DNA of 64,000 nucleotides from Prolixibacteraceae bacterium (GTDB taxonomy: Bacteria > Bacteroidota > Bacteroidia > Bacteroidales > Prolixibacteraceae), in contig DOAQ01000025.1 of assembly GCA_003506435.1 (NCBI GenBank), forward strand, positions 1-64,000, given 5' to 3'. The translations under genes were made by a program, and so were the position numbers. Position 1 is the first letter of the stretch. Every line of letters begins with the position of its first letter. Shown piece after piece: positions 36,819-45,326 of the stretch. Below the pieces are notes generated by a model, which was given only the letters and a program-made list of their open reading frames with translations, did no database searches and was not told where the DNA came from.

Positions 36819-38273
36819 ATGAAATCAGAATCTGTTAATTTTCTTCTTCCGGTACTTGCAACGGCATTTTTTACCGGAGCCTGCAATCAGACCTCCCCGG
36901 TAAAAGAACCGGGAAAACCTAACATTATTTTCATTCTTGCCGACGATCTTGGCTATGGCGATTTGAGCTGTTACGGACAAACCCATTTCCAAACACCAAA
37001 TATTGATCAACTTGCCGCCTATGGAATGCGCTTTACTCAGCACTATTCAGGGTCAACGGTTTGCGCACCGTCACGTTCCTCGCTAATGACAGGATTGCAT
37101 ACTGGTCATACACCCATCCGCGGTAACAAGGAATGGAAACCTGAAGGGCAGTGGCCAATGCCCGACTCCACTTTCACTATTGCTGAAATGCTGAAAAAAG
37201 CCGGATATGTTACAGGGGCATTCGGCAAATGGGGACTAGGTTATCCCAGCTCGGAAGGAGACCCGAACAGGCAGGGCTTCGATATTTTTTACGGGTACAA
37301 TTGTCAGCGTATCGGCCACAATTATTATCCGTACCATGTGTGGCACAATCAGGAAAAAGTAATTCTGGAAGGCAATGAAGATCATGAACAGGGAACCTAC
37401 GCACCTGCCGATATTCATCAACATGCCCTGAAATTTCTGGAGGATAATAAAGACAAGCCTTTCTTCATGTATTACCCGACAATAATTCCTCATGCTGAAT
37501 TGTTTGCCCCTGAAGAATATATGCAGAAGTACCGTGGGAAATACGAGCCTGAACTAAATTTTGAAGGAGTTGACGATGGCCCCGGTTATAAAAACGGAGG
37601 CTATGGTTCACAACCCGACGCACATGCCGCTTTTGCTGCAATGATCAACGTTCTGGACAACCATGTAGGTGAAATCATAGCAAAACTGAAGGAACTCGGA
37701 ATTGCCGATAACACGCTGGTTATCTTCACATCCGACAATGGTCCGCACCTGGAAGGCGGCGCCGATCCCGATTTCTTCGACAGCAACGGACCGCTGAAAG
37801 GTTACAAACGCGATCTGTACGAAGGGGGAATGCGCGTTCCGATGATCGCCTGGTATCCCGGCAAAATTGCCGCAGGCACTGAAAGCAAACACATCTCCGC
37901 ATTCTGGGACGTAATGCCGACCATTGCTGAACTGGCAGGCTTGAAAGCTCCTGAGAATATCGATGGTATTTCGTTTTTGCCAGCCCTGCTGGGAAAAGAA
38001 GGACAAAAGGAACACGAGTACATGTACTGGGAATTCCACGAAAAAGGAGGTCGGCTGGCTGTACGAAAAGGTGATTGGAAAGCCGTTCGTTACAATGTTC
38101 TCAAAGGAGAAGAACCCACACAGCTTTATAATCTGGCTGAAGATATTGGCGAAAAAAATAATCTGGCCGCTCAGCATCCGGAAATTGTAAACGATCTGGA
38201 AGAAATTATGAAGAATGCACGGACCGAGTCGGACGTTTTTCAGTTTAAACCGGAGACTTATGTGGCACAATAA
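36819..38273 (+). CDS. Sulfatase lipoprotein (S1-type arylsulfatase)
   Basis: 484 residues with a lipoprotein signal (TAFFTGAC, lipidated C22). The fold starts NIIFILADDLGYGDLSCYG (metal aspartates D42, D43), and CAPSRSS (C82) is the sulfatase signature whose cysteine is converted to formylglycine. Later FTSDNGPHLEGG supplies further metal ligands. It removes sulfate esters, most likely from a sulfated glycan at the periplasmic face. No SusCD gene is adjacent, so it is an isolated member; a formylglycine-generating enzyme must be encoded elsewhere. Confidence 0.95.
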   Translation: MKSESVNFLLPVLATAFFTGACNQTSPVKEPGKPNIIFILADDLGYGDLSCYGQTHFQTPNIDQLAAYGMRFTQHYSGSTVCAPSRSSLMTGLHTGHTPIRGNKEWKPEGQWPMPDSTFTIAEMLKKAGYVTGAFGKWGLGYPSSEGDPNRQGFDIFYGYNCQRIGHNYYPYHVWHNQEKVILEGNEDHEQGTYAPADIHQHALKFLEDNKDKPFFMYYPTIIPHAELFAPEEYMQKYRGKYEPELNFEGVDDGPGYKNGGYGSQPDAHAAFAAMINVLDNHVGEIIAKLKELGIADNTLVIFTSDNGPHLEGGADPDFFDSNGPLKGYKRDLYEGGMRVPMIAWYPGKIAAGTESKHISAFWDVMPTIAELAGLKAPENIDGISFLPALLGKEGQKEHEYMYWEFHEKGGRLAVRKGDWKAVRYNVLKGEEPTQLYNLAEDIGEKNNLAAQHPEIVNDLEEIMKNARTESDVFQFKPETYVAQ

Positions 38274-38437
38274 AGAATACCAGCACTTTATTCACGAGGA
38301 GGAGAGTCTTCCGTTGAATAGCCCGTTATTAATCGTTTATCTTTCTTTTGTCGATTGTCTCCATTTCACTGATAACAGACATGGAATCAATGCTCACGGT
38401 AAAAAATCGTTTCAGTAAAGATTTTTTTAATCTCTAA

Positions 38438-39169
38438 TTAAAATGACAATGAATCGACTTGAAGCAGATTTGGCATTTGGCAATATTTCTTTCCTTGAAG
38501 TAATTTTCCTGAAGCCTTTTTATTTTTACCTCCCCACTGTTTAAAAAAGAAGGGAATCTGATTTTCCTGGCATTGATTTTTAATATCAATTACCCATTCC
38601 TCCTTTATTGGTCTTGATTTTGGGCCACTTTCACCTCCAACAATTATCCAGTCGATATCGAAAAGATTCATTTCGGGAATTGCAGAAATCATAGGTTCGA
38701 TTGAAAGAAATTTGATAAAAGCAGGCACTTTTCTCAGTGAGTCAATCCTGTACGTAACATGACTATTTTCGACAGTTACACCCATCCAAATATTAGTGGT
38801 CCAATTTAACAGAGTATAGTATCTTTCGAGAATATCTGCTCTTTTAGTTAATATTTGAAAAGTGTGGTGAGGACAATTATTCATCACATTAAAAACAGCT
38901 TTGATGAAATCAAATGGCATTTCTTCATGGAAAAGATCGCTCATTGAATTAACAAAAATCATCCGTGGTTTCTTCCATGAATAAGGTAATTCAAGATCGC
39001 TGTAATGACACGTAAGGTTGAACCCGTTCCTGTATTTTTCCATCCCCATCGCCTTTAATCGGCGTGACATGGTTTCTGCGTAACAGTTTGCACAACCTGT
39101 TGAAATTTTTGTGCAACCTGTTGACGGATTCCATGTTGTTTCTGTCCACTCTATCTTTGATGGTTTCAT
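38438..39169 (-). CDS. DUF5131 (phage Gp37/Gp68-like) three-Cys-motif protein
   Basis: 243 residues. It starts IEWTETTWNPSTGC and has three cysteines in CX6CX2C (C19, C26, C29), as expected for the DUF5131/Gp37-Gp68 family; IVGGESGPKSRP and FFFKQWGGKNKK follow near the C-terminus. Three clustered cysteines plus the barrel-like pattern suggest an iron-sulfur, radical-SAM-like protein, but no reaction is proven. It starts 6 bp after the TcmP stop, so the two form an operon. Sequence is AT-rich relative to neighbours. Confidence 0.88.
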   Translation of the reverse strand: MKPSKIEWTETTWNPSTGCTKISTGCANCYAETMSRRLKAMGMEKYRNGFNLTCHYSDLELPYSWKKPRMIFVNSMSDLFHEEMPFDFIKAVFNVMNNCPHHTFQILTKRADILERYYTLLNWTTNIWMGVTVENSHVTYRIDSLRKVPAFIKFLSIEPMISAIPEMNLFDIDWIIVGGESGPKSRPIKEEWVIDIKNQCQENQIPFFFKQWGGKNKKASGKLLQGKKYCQMPNLLQVDSLSF

Positions 39170-39175
39170 AAAATG

Positions 39176-40120
39176 TTAAAACAAACTTTTTTGCCCATCA
39201 AAGGTATATGTATTTGCACTATCCCAAAACTCTATTCCCTTTTTATTTCCTGTTGCAAATAGCAAATCGTAATAATTTTGGATGCGGTTGAAACGAAAGT
39301 AATTGAATCCTATAGATTTAAGTTTTTTCTCGTATTCATTTCTAAAAGCATTTCTTAATTCAAGATGTTTTGAATGTTCTGCAAGTTTAATATTCTGGGG
39401 ATCACGAAAGAAATCCGTTGAATCTAAAAAACGTGAGTATTTTGTAATTAAACTTCGATACTTAACTTGATTTAAAAGCGACTCTTTTATATTTCTATTA
39501 TAATCGGTTCCTGTTGCAATATTAATCATCAGGTCCATATTAGGAATTGCCATTTTTAAATGGCGGATTAAATTAAAAGGCAAACTACAATCGGTAGGAT
39601 CGATAAAAACAAAATTTAAGCTTTTCGGACTTATTTCACTTGTAATAATTTCACATATTTCATTAGGTTTAAAATAATCTCCAATAAATGCTTTAGCTTT
39701 CCCCAAAGTAGAATTTGATATTCGTTTATTCAATGTATCAACAATCAAATTGTTAAAATCAAAAAACAATGCCCTATTTAGAAACCTAAAAGCATCATTT
39801 TTTATTATACTTGTTGCTGTTCCATTAAATTCTATCCCCTTATCTCTGCTTATACATCGACCCGGACCACTGCAGATTTCAATGTAATTGATTTCCCATT
39901 TATTCTTCATCCCAGTAGTGAAAATTCCAAAGTATTGATTGAGATGATAAATCTTTTGTCCAGCCCATTTTCCTACACATCTAATTGGCAAATCGTCAAC
40001 AACAGAAGTAACTTCTTTACAAAGATCATTTTCGGTAAACTCAAACCTATCTTTTTTATTGCAATTTGTTTTACACTGATTATTTGAGCATTCTTCTAAA
40101 TCAAGTCTTGAGAGATGCAT
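39176..40120 (-). CDS. TcmP family three-Cys-motif partner protein
   Basis: 314 residues. The N-terminus has its own cysteine cluster (C11, C16, C20), and the body has a methyltransferase-like Rossmann pattern: NYIEICSGPGRC (about 79-89), GTATSII, AFIGDYF and VFIDPTDCSLPF (D174-P175). This is the partner family consistently found next to DUF5131 proteins. The pair occurs in accessory and phage-related regions; a defence or nucleic-acid-modifying role has been suspected but is not shown. Distinctly AT-rich, which together with the isolated position suggests horizontal gain. Confidence 0.87.
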   Translation of the reverse strand: MHLSRLDLEECSNNQCKTNCNKKDRFEFTENDLCKEVTSVVDDLPIRCVGKWAGQKIYHLNQYFGIFTTGMKNKWEINYIEICSGPGRCISRDKGIEFNGTATSIIKNDAFRFLNRALFFDFNNLIVDTLNKRISNSTLGKAKAFIGDYFKPNEICEIITSEISPKSLNFVFIDPTDCSLPFNLIRHLKMAIPNMDLMINIATGTDYNRNIKESLLNQVKYRSLITKYSRFLDSTDFFRDPQNIKLAEHSKHLELRNAFRNEYEKKLKSIGFNYFRFNRIQNYYDLLFATGNKKGIEFWDSANTYTFDGQKSLF

Positions 40121-40352
40121 GTAAATTTGATTTAAAGTAAATAATTTTTACAGAATGAGTGTAGATAATCTGTTCGTTAAGGCTTTTCCCAAATTGTAGG
40201 GTGCGATCGAGGTTTTGATAATATTGATTTATTAAAATTTTCGACATTGATGTGGTTTTTCAAACACAGCAAAATAAATTTATGCCAATTTATAGATAAA
40301 TTTGTTAAACATCACCATAAATACCTTTTATTCGCAGGGGTTCTGTGGATTG

Positions 40353-40400
40353 AAAAAAATACTCATCGGATGACTTCGAGTCATCGGATGAGTATTTAGA
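40353..40400 (-). terminator. Strong intrinsic terminator after the LytTR gene
   Basis: A 19-bp stem with one internal mismatch: on the minus strand AAATACTCATCCGATGACT, loop CGA, AGTCATCCGATGAGTATTT, then a run of T. It sits 5 bp beyond the stop at 40405. It is followed on the other side by the AT-rich TcmP upstream region. Confidence 0.9.
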
Positions 40401-40404
40401 ACAG

Positions 40405-41160
40405 CTAAAATTTTAGAAACTGTTTTAGTTGTTTTTGCACTTCTTCTTTTCTGCGTCGTGAAACGGAGACCGTTTCGTTGTTCGACATTAAAAGCTGCCC
40501 GCCATCGTTTCGAATAAATGCAGTAACATGGTTTAAATTTACAAGATGGGTTTTGTGCACACGAAAAAAATCATGTTCAGCAAGCAACTCTTCAAAGTCA
40601 ATGAGTGTTTTGGCTACTAACATAGGCTTTCTGTCCGTAAAATAAAGGTGGGTGTAATTGCTCTCGCCCTGACAACGGATGATCGATTTCACTTCTGCAA
40701 ATACCAGTCGGTCACCTATTGGAAGGCCGATTTTGGGATTGGCCGGATGCAATGAATTTTGATACAACTGCCGAATCCGTTCGTTCTCGCGTTGATGTAC
40801 AATCCGCTGACTCACCTTATCAACTGCGGCAATCAGCTCGTTCATGTTAATGGGTTTCAGAATGTAGTCGCTGGCTGAAAAGCGGATGGCTTTGATGGCA
40901 TAATTGTCGTAGGCAGTCACAAAAATCACTTCAAACGGGAAATCATTAAAATGTTCCAGTAACTGGAATCCGTTTCCTCCGGGCATTTCAATATCCAAAA
41001 AAACCAGTTGGGGCGAATATTTTTCAATGGCTGAAATGGCTTCGGAAACAGATTTTGCTTCGGCCAAAACATGGATATTGGGGCAATGTGTTTTTAAAAG
41101 TCCCGCAAGATTTTCGCGACCATTTTTTTCATCGTCAACAATCAACGCCGAAATCTTCAT
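40405..41160 (-). CDS. LytTR-family response regulator
   Basis: 251 residues: a receiver domain (phosphoacceptor D56 in FLDIEMPGGNGF, early acidic DD, late K in the LKPIN loop) and a LytTR DNA-binding domain (about 145-250) with KTHLVNLNHVTAF and RRRKEEVQKQLKQF. It is 37 bp downstream of the kinase gene and should be its cognate partner. Bacteroidota LytTR regulators usually control envelope or stress functions. Target genes cannot be read off here. Confidence 0.96.
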   Translation of the reverse strand: MKISALIVDDEKNGRENLAGLLKTHCPNIHVLAEAKSVSEAISAIEKYSPQLVFLDIEMPGGNGFQLLEHFNDFPFEVIFVTAYDNYAIKAIRFSASDYILKPINMNELIAAVDKVSQRIVHQRENERIRQLYQNSLHPANPKIGLPIGDRLVFAEVKSIIRCQGESNYTHLYFTDRKPMLVAKTLIDFEELLAEHDFFRVHKTHLVNLNHVTAFIRNDGGQLLMSNNETVSVSRRRKEEVQKQLKQFLKF

Positions 41161-41197
41161 TTGTATCCGGTTTTCTGATAAAGATAAACGGAATCCA

Positions 41198-42457
41198 TCA
41201 AATTTCCTCGGGAATGATCATTTCAACGCGGGTTCCTTCACCTCCCTGCGCAAACAAATCAATAATCCGGAACGAATAATTGCCGCCGTATTTTTCTTTC
41301 ATCATTTGAATACGCTCCTCGTTCATCCGCAGACCGATACCGTTTGACTTGGTCTTCAGCTTTTGTGCTTCCTGAATTCCAATTCCATTGTCTTCAACTG
41401 TAATTTGGATAGCATTTTCAATTTTCGAGATTCGGATCAGGAGTTTTTTATCGCCGTTTTTATTCTGAAGGCCGTGCATCAGGGCATTTTCGGCGAGCGG
41501 CTGCAAAATCATGGAAGGCAGCATGAATAAACTTTTGTCGATTTCGCTGTCCACTTCAATACGGTATTCAAAGTCAAATCGCAACTGCTCAAGTTTCAGG
41601 TATTGTTCCAACATTTCCAGCTCTTCGTCCAGCGAAACTTCTTCCTTGTCGGAATTGCGGAGCACTTTGCGAATCAGTCCGGCAAAGTCCGATAAATACA
41701 AATGGGCCTCGCGGGCCCTGTTTTGCTGAATAAGATTTTGCACCGAATTCAAACTGTTAAATAAAAAATGGGGATTCATCTGTGCCCGGATAGCAGCCAT
41801 CTGCAACTCGCGAAGCCGCTTTTCCTGGGACTGTTTCTTCAGACGCTGTCGCATCCGGTATTTGTAAAAGAGGAAAAGAACCAGAAAGAAAACCAGCAAA
41901 CCTGCTAAAATCAGGATGATTGCCTTCAGCGTCGATTTATTTATCTCTTTGGGAGGAGTTTTCACCATCCCTTTCGCTATTTGCACCGCTTTTGTCAGTT
42001 CCGTTTCATTCCCAATCCTTTCGCCATTTTGGTTGTAAACCAGAAAATGATTGAGGTTGTCCAGAAAAATATCATCCAAATGAATGGAATCGGTTTTCAG
42101 GAAAAGCTGGTATGCTACGGGTTCAGCACGGTCGTTCCAACTTTTCCATAAATCGAAACTGCTTCCCTGATTGATAAGTACAAAATTGATTTCGGGAAAT
42201 TTTGTAGCCATGTCGTCCATTTCGTAACGACCAGAGGACCAATCTCCTGTAGCATAAAAAATGGTTGTTTTTTTTGAGATAAAAGACCGGAGTGCGACAT
42301 TCTTTTTCTGAAGGTTTAAAAATTCAACATCAGGGATGTATTGTTTGTCACTCCAAAACAAGAGGTTGCTTTTTATCTTTTTTAACGAAGAAGTAAATGC
42401 CTGATCGTTGCAAGTTTTTAGCATTAAAGAAAATGTTTCGTCGACCATCAACTGCAA
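41198..42457 (-). CDS. LytS-type sensor histidine kinase, downstream part of a split sensor gene
   Basis: 419 residues from a TTG; the first ATG is at 42448. N-terminal domain (about 41-150) has the TlpA/thioredoxin pattern (IPDVEFLNLQKKNVALRSF, then FLVYNQNGERIG) but the CxxC site is replaced by WSSGR (72-77, no cysteine). One transmembrane segment (about 178-198) is followed by a basic tail, then the LytS kinase: AQMNPHFLFNSLN (H230), VEDNGIGI and GIGLRMNEERI. Without a signal peptide the thioredoxin-like part would have no obvious way out of the cytoplasm. The upstream ORF 42476-44254 is in the same frame, separated only by one TGA and six codons, so this looks like the C-terminal half of one protein. 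Confidence 0.85.
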   Translation of the reverse strand: MQLMVDETFSLMLKTCNDQAFTSSLKKIKSNLLFWSDKQYIPDVEFLNLQKKNVALRSFISKKTTIFYATGDWSSGRYEMDDMATKFPEINFVLINQGSSFDLWKSWNDRAEPVAYQLFLKTDSIHLDDIFLDNLNHFLVYNQNGERIGNETELTKAVQIAKGMVKTPPKEINKSTLKAIILILAGLLVFFLVLFLFYKYRMRQRLKKQSQEKRLRELQMAAIRAQMNPHFLFNSLNSVQNLIQQNRAREAHLYLSDFAGLIRKVLRNSDKEEVSLDEELEMLEQYLKLEQLRFDFEYRIEVDSEIDKSLFMLPSMILQPLAENALMHGLQNKNGDKKLLIRISKIENAIQITVEDNGIGIQEAQKLKTKSNGIGLRMNEERIQMMKEKYGGNYSFRIIDLFAQGGEGTRVEMIIPEEI

Positions 42458-42475
42458 GTCTGATTTCGAAATGGA

Positions 42476-44254
42476 TCAGATGTGTGGAGTTAATGCCCAG
42501 TTGTAAAGCTGCTTAGCTACTTCGCGGTAATAAAGTGAACCGTTTAAAACCAGTTTTGAAAGAAGTATCCCTTGTTCCGGATCTGTAAACCTGCTGCCAT
42601 ATACACTACTAATTAATAAGCGGGGATTAACAGTTGTCGACAGTTTGTGAAATTTGTAACTGATATATTTGGCAGTCAGTTCTCTGGAAAAAATACCGTA
42701 TTCATTATAAATCCGATAAATATTTAATGTATCAAGCTGAGACTGGACAGAATATTTCATGTCATCGTCCAGCATAACAGCATCAAAAGGCCAGTATACA
42801 GATTTTATGGATTCTCTTATACTGGAACTGAAAAGGACAGAGTACAACAAAGACTGCAATTCATGTTCAATATAAGTAATTGATTGATTGTCAATTTTTC
42901 CATGAAAATTGAGGATAAGTTTTTTCAGTTGTGTTAAGGCATCCAGATATGTTTTCGCATTTGTCCCACTCTTGTTAAAATAGAAGAAATTGCGCCCCCT
43001 CAGGAGAGGCATAAATCCGGATTGTTGCCAAAATTGGTTCAATAACTCAGCTTCATACCGACGATCCCCTGAAAATGAGATGGTTTCAGCCACAACATAG
43101 TCTTTATCAGTAATTCTGATCGAATCGTTCCGCAAATACGTTTCTTGCTGAAACTTCCGGGCAACTAACTTTGCCTGTAAATAAAGCGAATCACCCGGTT
43201 CTGCATAAAGTAAAATAACCGGTCCGGGGACATTTTGATTTTTGTTCAGATTGGAAACCAGTACAAACCCTTCGTTTTCAAAATTTGTTTTAATCCTGAA
43301 ATTTTTGTTTTCATCGAGGCTTACATTTTTGACGTCCAAATCGTTTCCAAAAGGTTCGCTCAATGTGTACAGTTCAACCTGATCACCGACCGGATTTTCG
43401 ATATGTCCGCAAACAATAAGCTGTTGCGGTTTTTTTAACGACTTTCGCAACAAGGTCAGTTGTTCGGTTTGCCGGATTCCTAAAATATAATTATTCCCAG
43501 GCTTCGATTTGTTTGTTATTTCTTTGATGAAGCCGGACAATAATCCATCCTGTTTATTTACGATACAGGTAATTACCGGTTTCCCATCTTCTGCGTTGTT
43601 TTTCAGTTCAACCTGCTTTTCGTTCTGGTTAACCACAGAAAATCCGGCTCCGAATTTTTGATGATGGATTTCCTTCTGATCGATATCGGTGTCCAGAAAC
43701 AGGAACGGATACAAAAACAGGTCGCATTTTTCCTGCAATGCCCTTTTATTTATCAATTCTATCACCTTCGATCTTATTTCTTCGGAGCTTCCTTTGTTTT
43801 TCAGGATTGTAAAACTTTGTTCAAGAATTTCAACCCGGTTGGTTAATTTGCCTGTATGTGTATTTAAATCCAGTTCAAACTGAAATTCAATTTGATAAAG
43901 CACTTCTTCTGACAATCCATCAACGGATGGAATTTCGTATTTTTTTGCACACTGGGGAAACCGAACATCTGTAAAATCTCCTGGATATTGTGAATGATCT
44001 GTACTATTTTTTAGAATTTGCGCTGTCAGAAAAACCTTGTCATTCGCTATTTTATTCACCAAAAGAGAATACCGGATTGTTTTGGCCTCATTGGTAATTA
44101 CGGAATTGGGTGTTAGAATACGATTTTTTGCTGTCCATTCATATATTAATTTCTGATTTTCTGTCAGTCGTAACGGAATTTGTTTGCTCCTGGAGATCGC
44201 CGGGAGAAGGGAAAAACCGAGAAGTAAAGCGATGTGAAAATTAATTGTCTTCAT
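42476..44254 (-). CDS. TlpA-like sensor N-terminal part, separated from the kinase by one in-frame TGA
   Basis: 592 residues from the ATG at 44254, which begins a signal peptide (MKTINFHIALLLGFSLL); the open frame extends upstream to 44347. After about 300 residues of unassigned beta-rich sequence comes the pattern found before thioredoxin domains in Bacteroidota TlpA proteins (VSLDENKNFRIKTN, ILLYAEPGDSLYLQAKL, then helices). The thioredoxin domain itself is missing here and is the first domain of the next ORF. Stop TGA at 42476-42478, then six sense codons, then the start of the kinase ORF, all in one frame. Either a nonsense mutation, a sequencing error or recoding. Taken together the gene would give about 1018 residues. 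Confidence 0.8.
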   Translation of the reverse strand: MKTINFHIALLLGFSLLPAISRSKQIPLRLTENQKLIYEWTAKNRILTPNSVITNEAKTIRYSLLVNKIANDKVFLTAQILKNSTDHSQYPGDFTDVRFPQCAKKYEIPSVDGLSEEVLYQIEFQFELDLNTHTGKLTNRVEILEQSFTILKNKGSSEEIRSKVIELINKRALQEKCDLFLYPFLFLDTDIDQKEIHHQKFGAGFSVVNQNEKQVELKNNAEDGKPVITCIVNKQDGLLSGFIKEITNKSKPGNNYILGIRQTEQLTLLRKSLKKPQQLIVCGHIENPVGDQVELYTLSEPFGNDLDVKNVSLDENKNFRIKTNFENEGFVLVSNLNKNQNVPGPVILLYAEPGDSLYLQAKLVARKFQQETYLRNDSIRITDKDYVVAETISFSGDRRYEAELLNQFWQQSGFMPLLRGRNFFYFNKSGTNAKTYLDALTQLKKLILNFHGKIDNQSITYIEHELQSLLYSVLFSSSIRESIKSVYWPFDAVMLDDDMKYSVQSQLDTLNIYRIYNEYGIFSRELTAKYISYKFHKLSTTVNPRLLISSVYGSRFTDPEQGILLSKLVLNGSLYYREVAKQLYNWALTPHI

Positions 44255-44467
44255 ACATCTTTGATTTGTTTCTTCAAATGTGGACGAAAAAAATAAAGAT
44301 ACAAAGATGTATTTATTGAACGGCAGAAACGATTGATTAAACGGCAAATAGGGATAAAAAAAGCTCCAAAAACTTTATTCAAAGCGGTTTCAGAAATGAA
44401 AAGAGCCAAATCCGAATCATAAATAAATTCAGGTTTGGCCCGTCATTAAAAACGCAAATTTACAAGA

Positions 44468-45124
44468 CTATTTCCGCTTTACGTAATCTTTGATGATGCC
44501 TGCCCATATCTGATAGGCTTCACCAGTGAAGTGACCGCCGTCGTTGGTATGAACAGGATTGAGAAGCTGGCTGCCGGGAATAACAAAGTGATTGTACAAA
44601 TCAATAAAAGTAAAATTGTTTTGGCTGCACCACTCTTTTACCTGACCGTTTACCCAGACGATCTCGTCGTCTTTTTTAATCGGACTTTCCCGTAAGGGAT
44701 CATTCACCGGAAGCATGCTTTGAATAAACACTTTCGTGCGTGGTGAATCTTTCCTGATTTGTTCCGCAATTTTGCAAATGTTTTCAAAGACCTTTTCTTT
44801 GGCCACTCCGGTTGCAAGGTCATTGAGGCCAATCAGTAGAAATACCTTGTCGGGAGATGAACTGGTGACTTCACTCAGCCTGTACAAAATACCTTTGGTC
44901 GTGTCGCCGCTGATTCCCCGGTTTTTTACCTTCGGATTCTGTAATAATTCAGCCCACTCTGCTCCGGCGGTAAGGCTGTTTCCCAAAAAGATGATTTCAT
45001 GCCTGGTGTCAGGAAGTTGTTTAAACATCGAAACCTTCCTGTTATAGGAGGCAGAAAAGCCATTGCTTTGCCCGTAACCATTTATACAGACAAAAAGCAC
45101 AATAAAAAACAGATACGTTTTCAT
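44468..45124 (-). CDS. SGNH/GDSL hydrolase, secreted
   Basis: 218 residues. Signal peptide (MKTYLFFIVLFVCINGYG) then IIFLGNSLTAG (nucleophile serine), the oxyanion glycine in NRGISGDTT, LIGLNDLATG and NDGGHFT with an intact Asp-x-x-His pair. The short size and NRGISGDTT link it to GDSL acetylesterases acting on glycans or platelet-activating-factor-like esters. It stands alone on the minus strand 213 bp from the kinase locus. Substrate unknown. Confidence 0.9.
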   Translation of the reverse strand: MKTYLFFIVLFVCINGYGQSNGFSASYNRKVSMFKQLPDTRHEIIFLGNSLTAGAEWAELLQNPKVKNRGISGDTTKGILYRLSEVTSSSPDKVFLLIGLNDLATGVAKEKVFENICKIAEQIRKDSPRTKVFIQSMLPVNDPLRESPIKKDDEIVWVNGQVKEWCSQNNFTFIDLYNHFVIPGSQLLNPVHTNDGGHFTGEAYQIWAGIIKDYVKRK

Positions 45125-45326
45125 TCGTTTGATTTTGATTATGATTTAAAAATTTTAAAAGCTACAAAGCAAAATTATACGAATTATGCGATTTTACAGA
45201 TCATTTGTAATCTGATTATTCCTGATGGCTGGCAAACCGAATTTGCTGGGAAGCCGGGGAGAAACTGAAGAAATTCTTTCGTGATGTTATATCGGGTGAG
45301 TTGAAGTTACCCGGTGGGTATGCCAG

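Noticed and set aside
37608..38270. A 220-codon minus-strand open frame opposite the sulfatase
   Set aside because: Lies entirely inside a well-supported sulfatase gene and has no domain features.
42476..42478. Selenocysteine at the in-frame TGA
   Set aside because: I see no SECIS-like stem-loop just after the TGA, and TlpA homologues do not need a Cys/Sec at that linker position.
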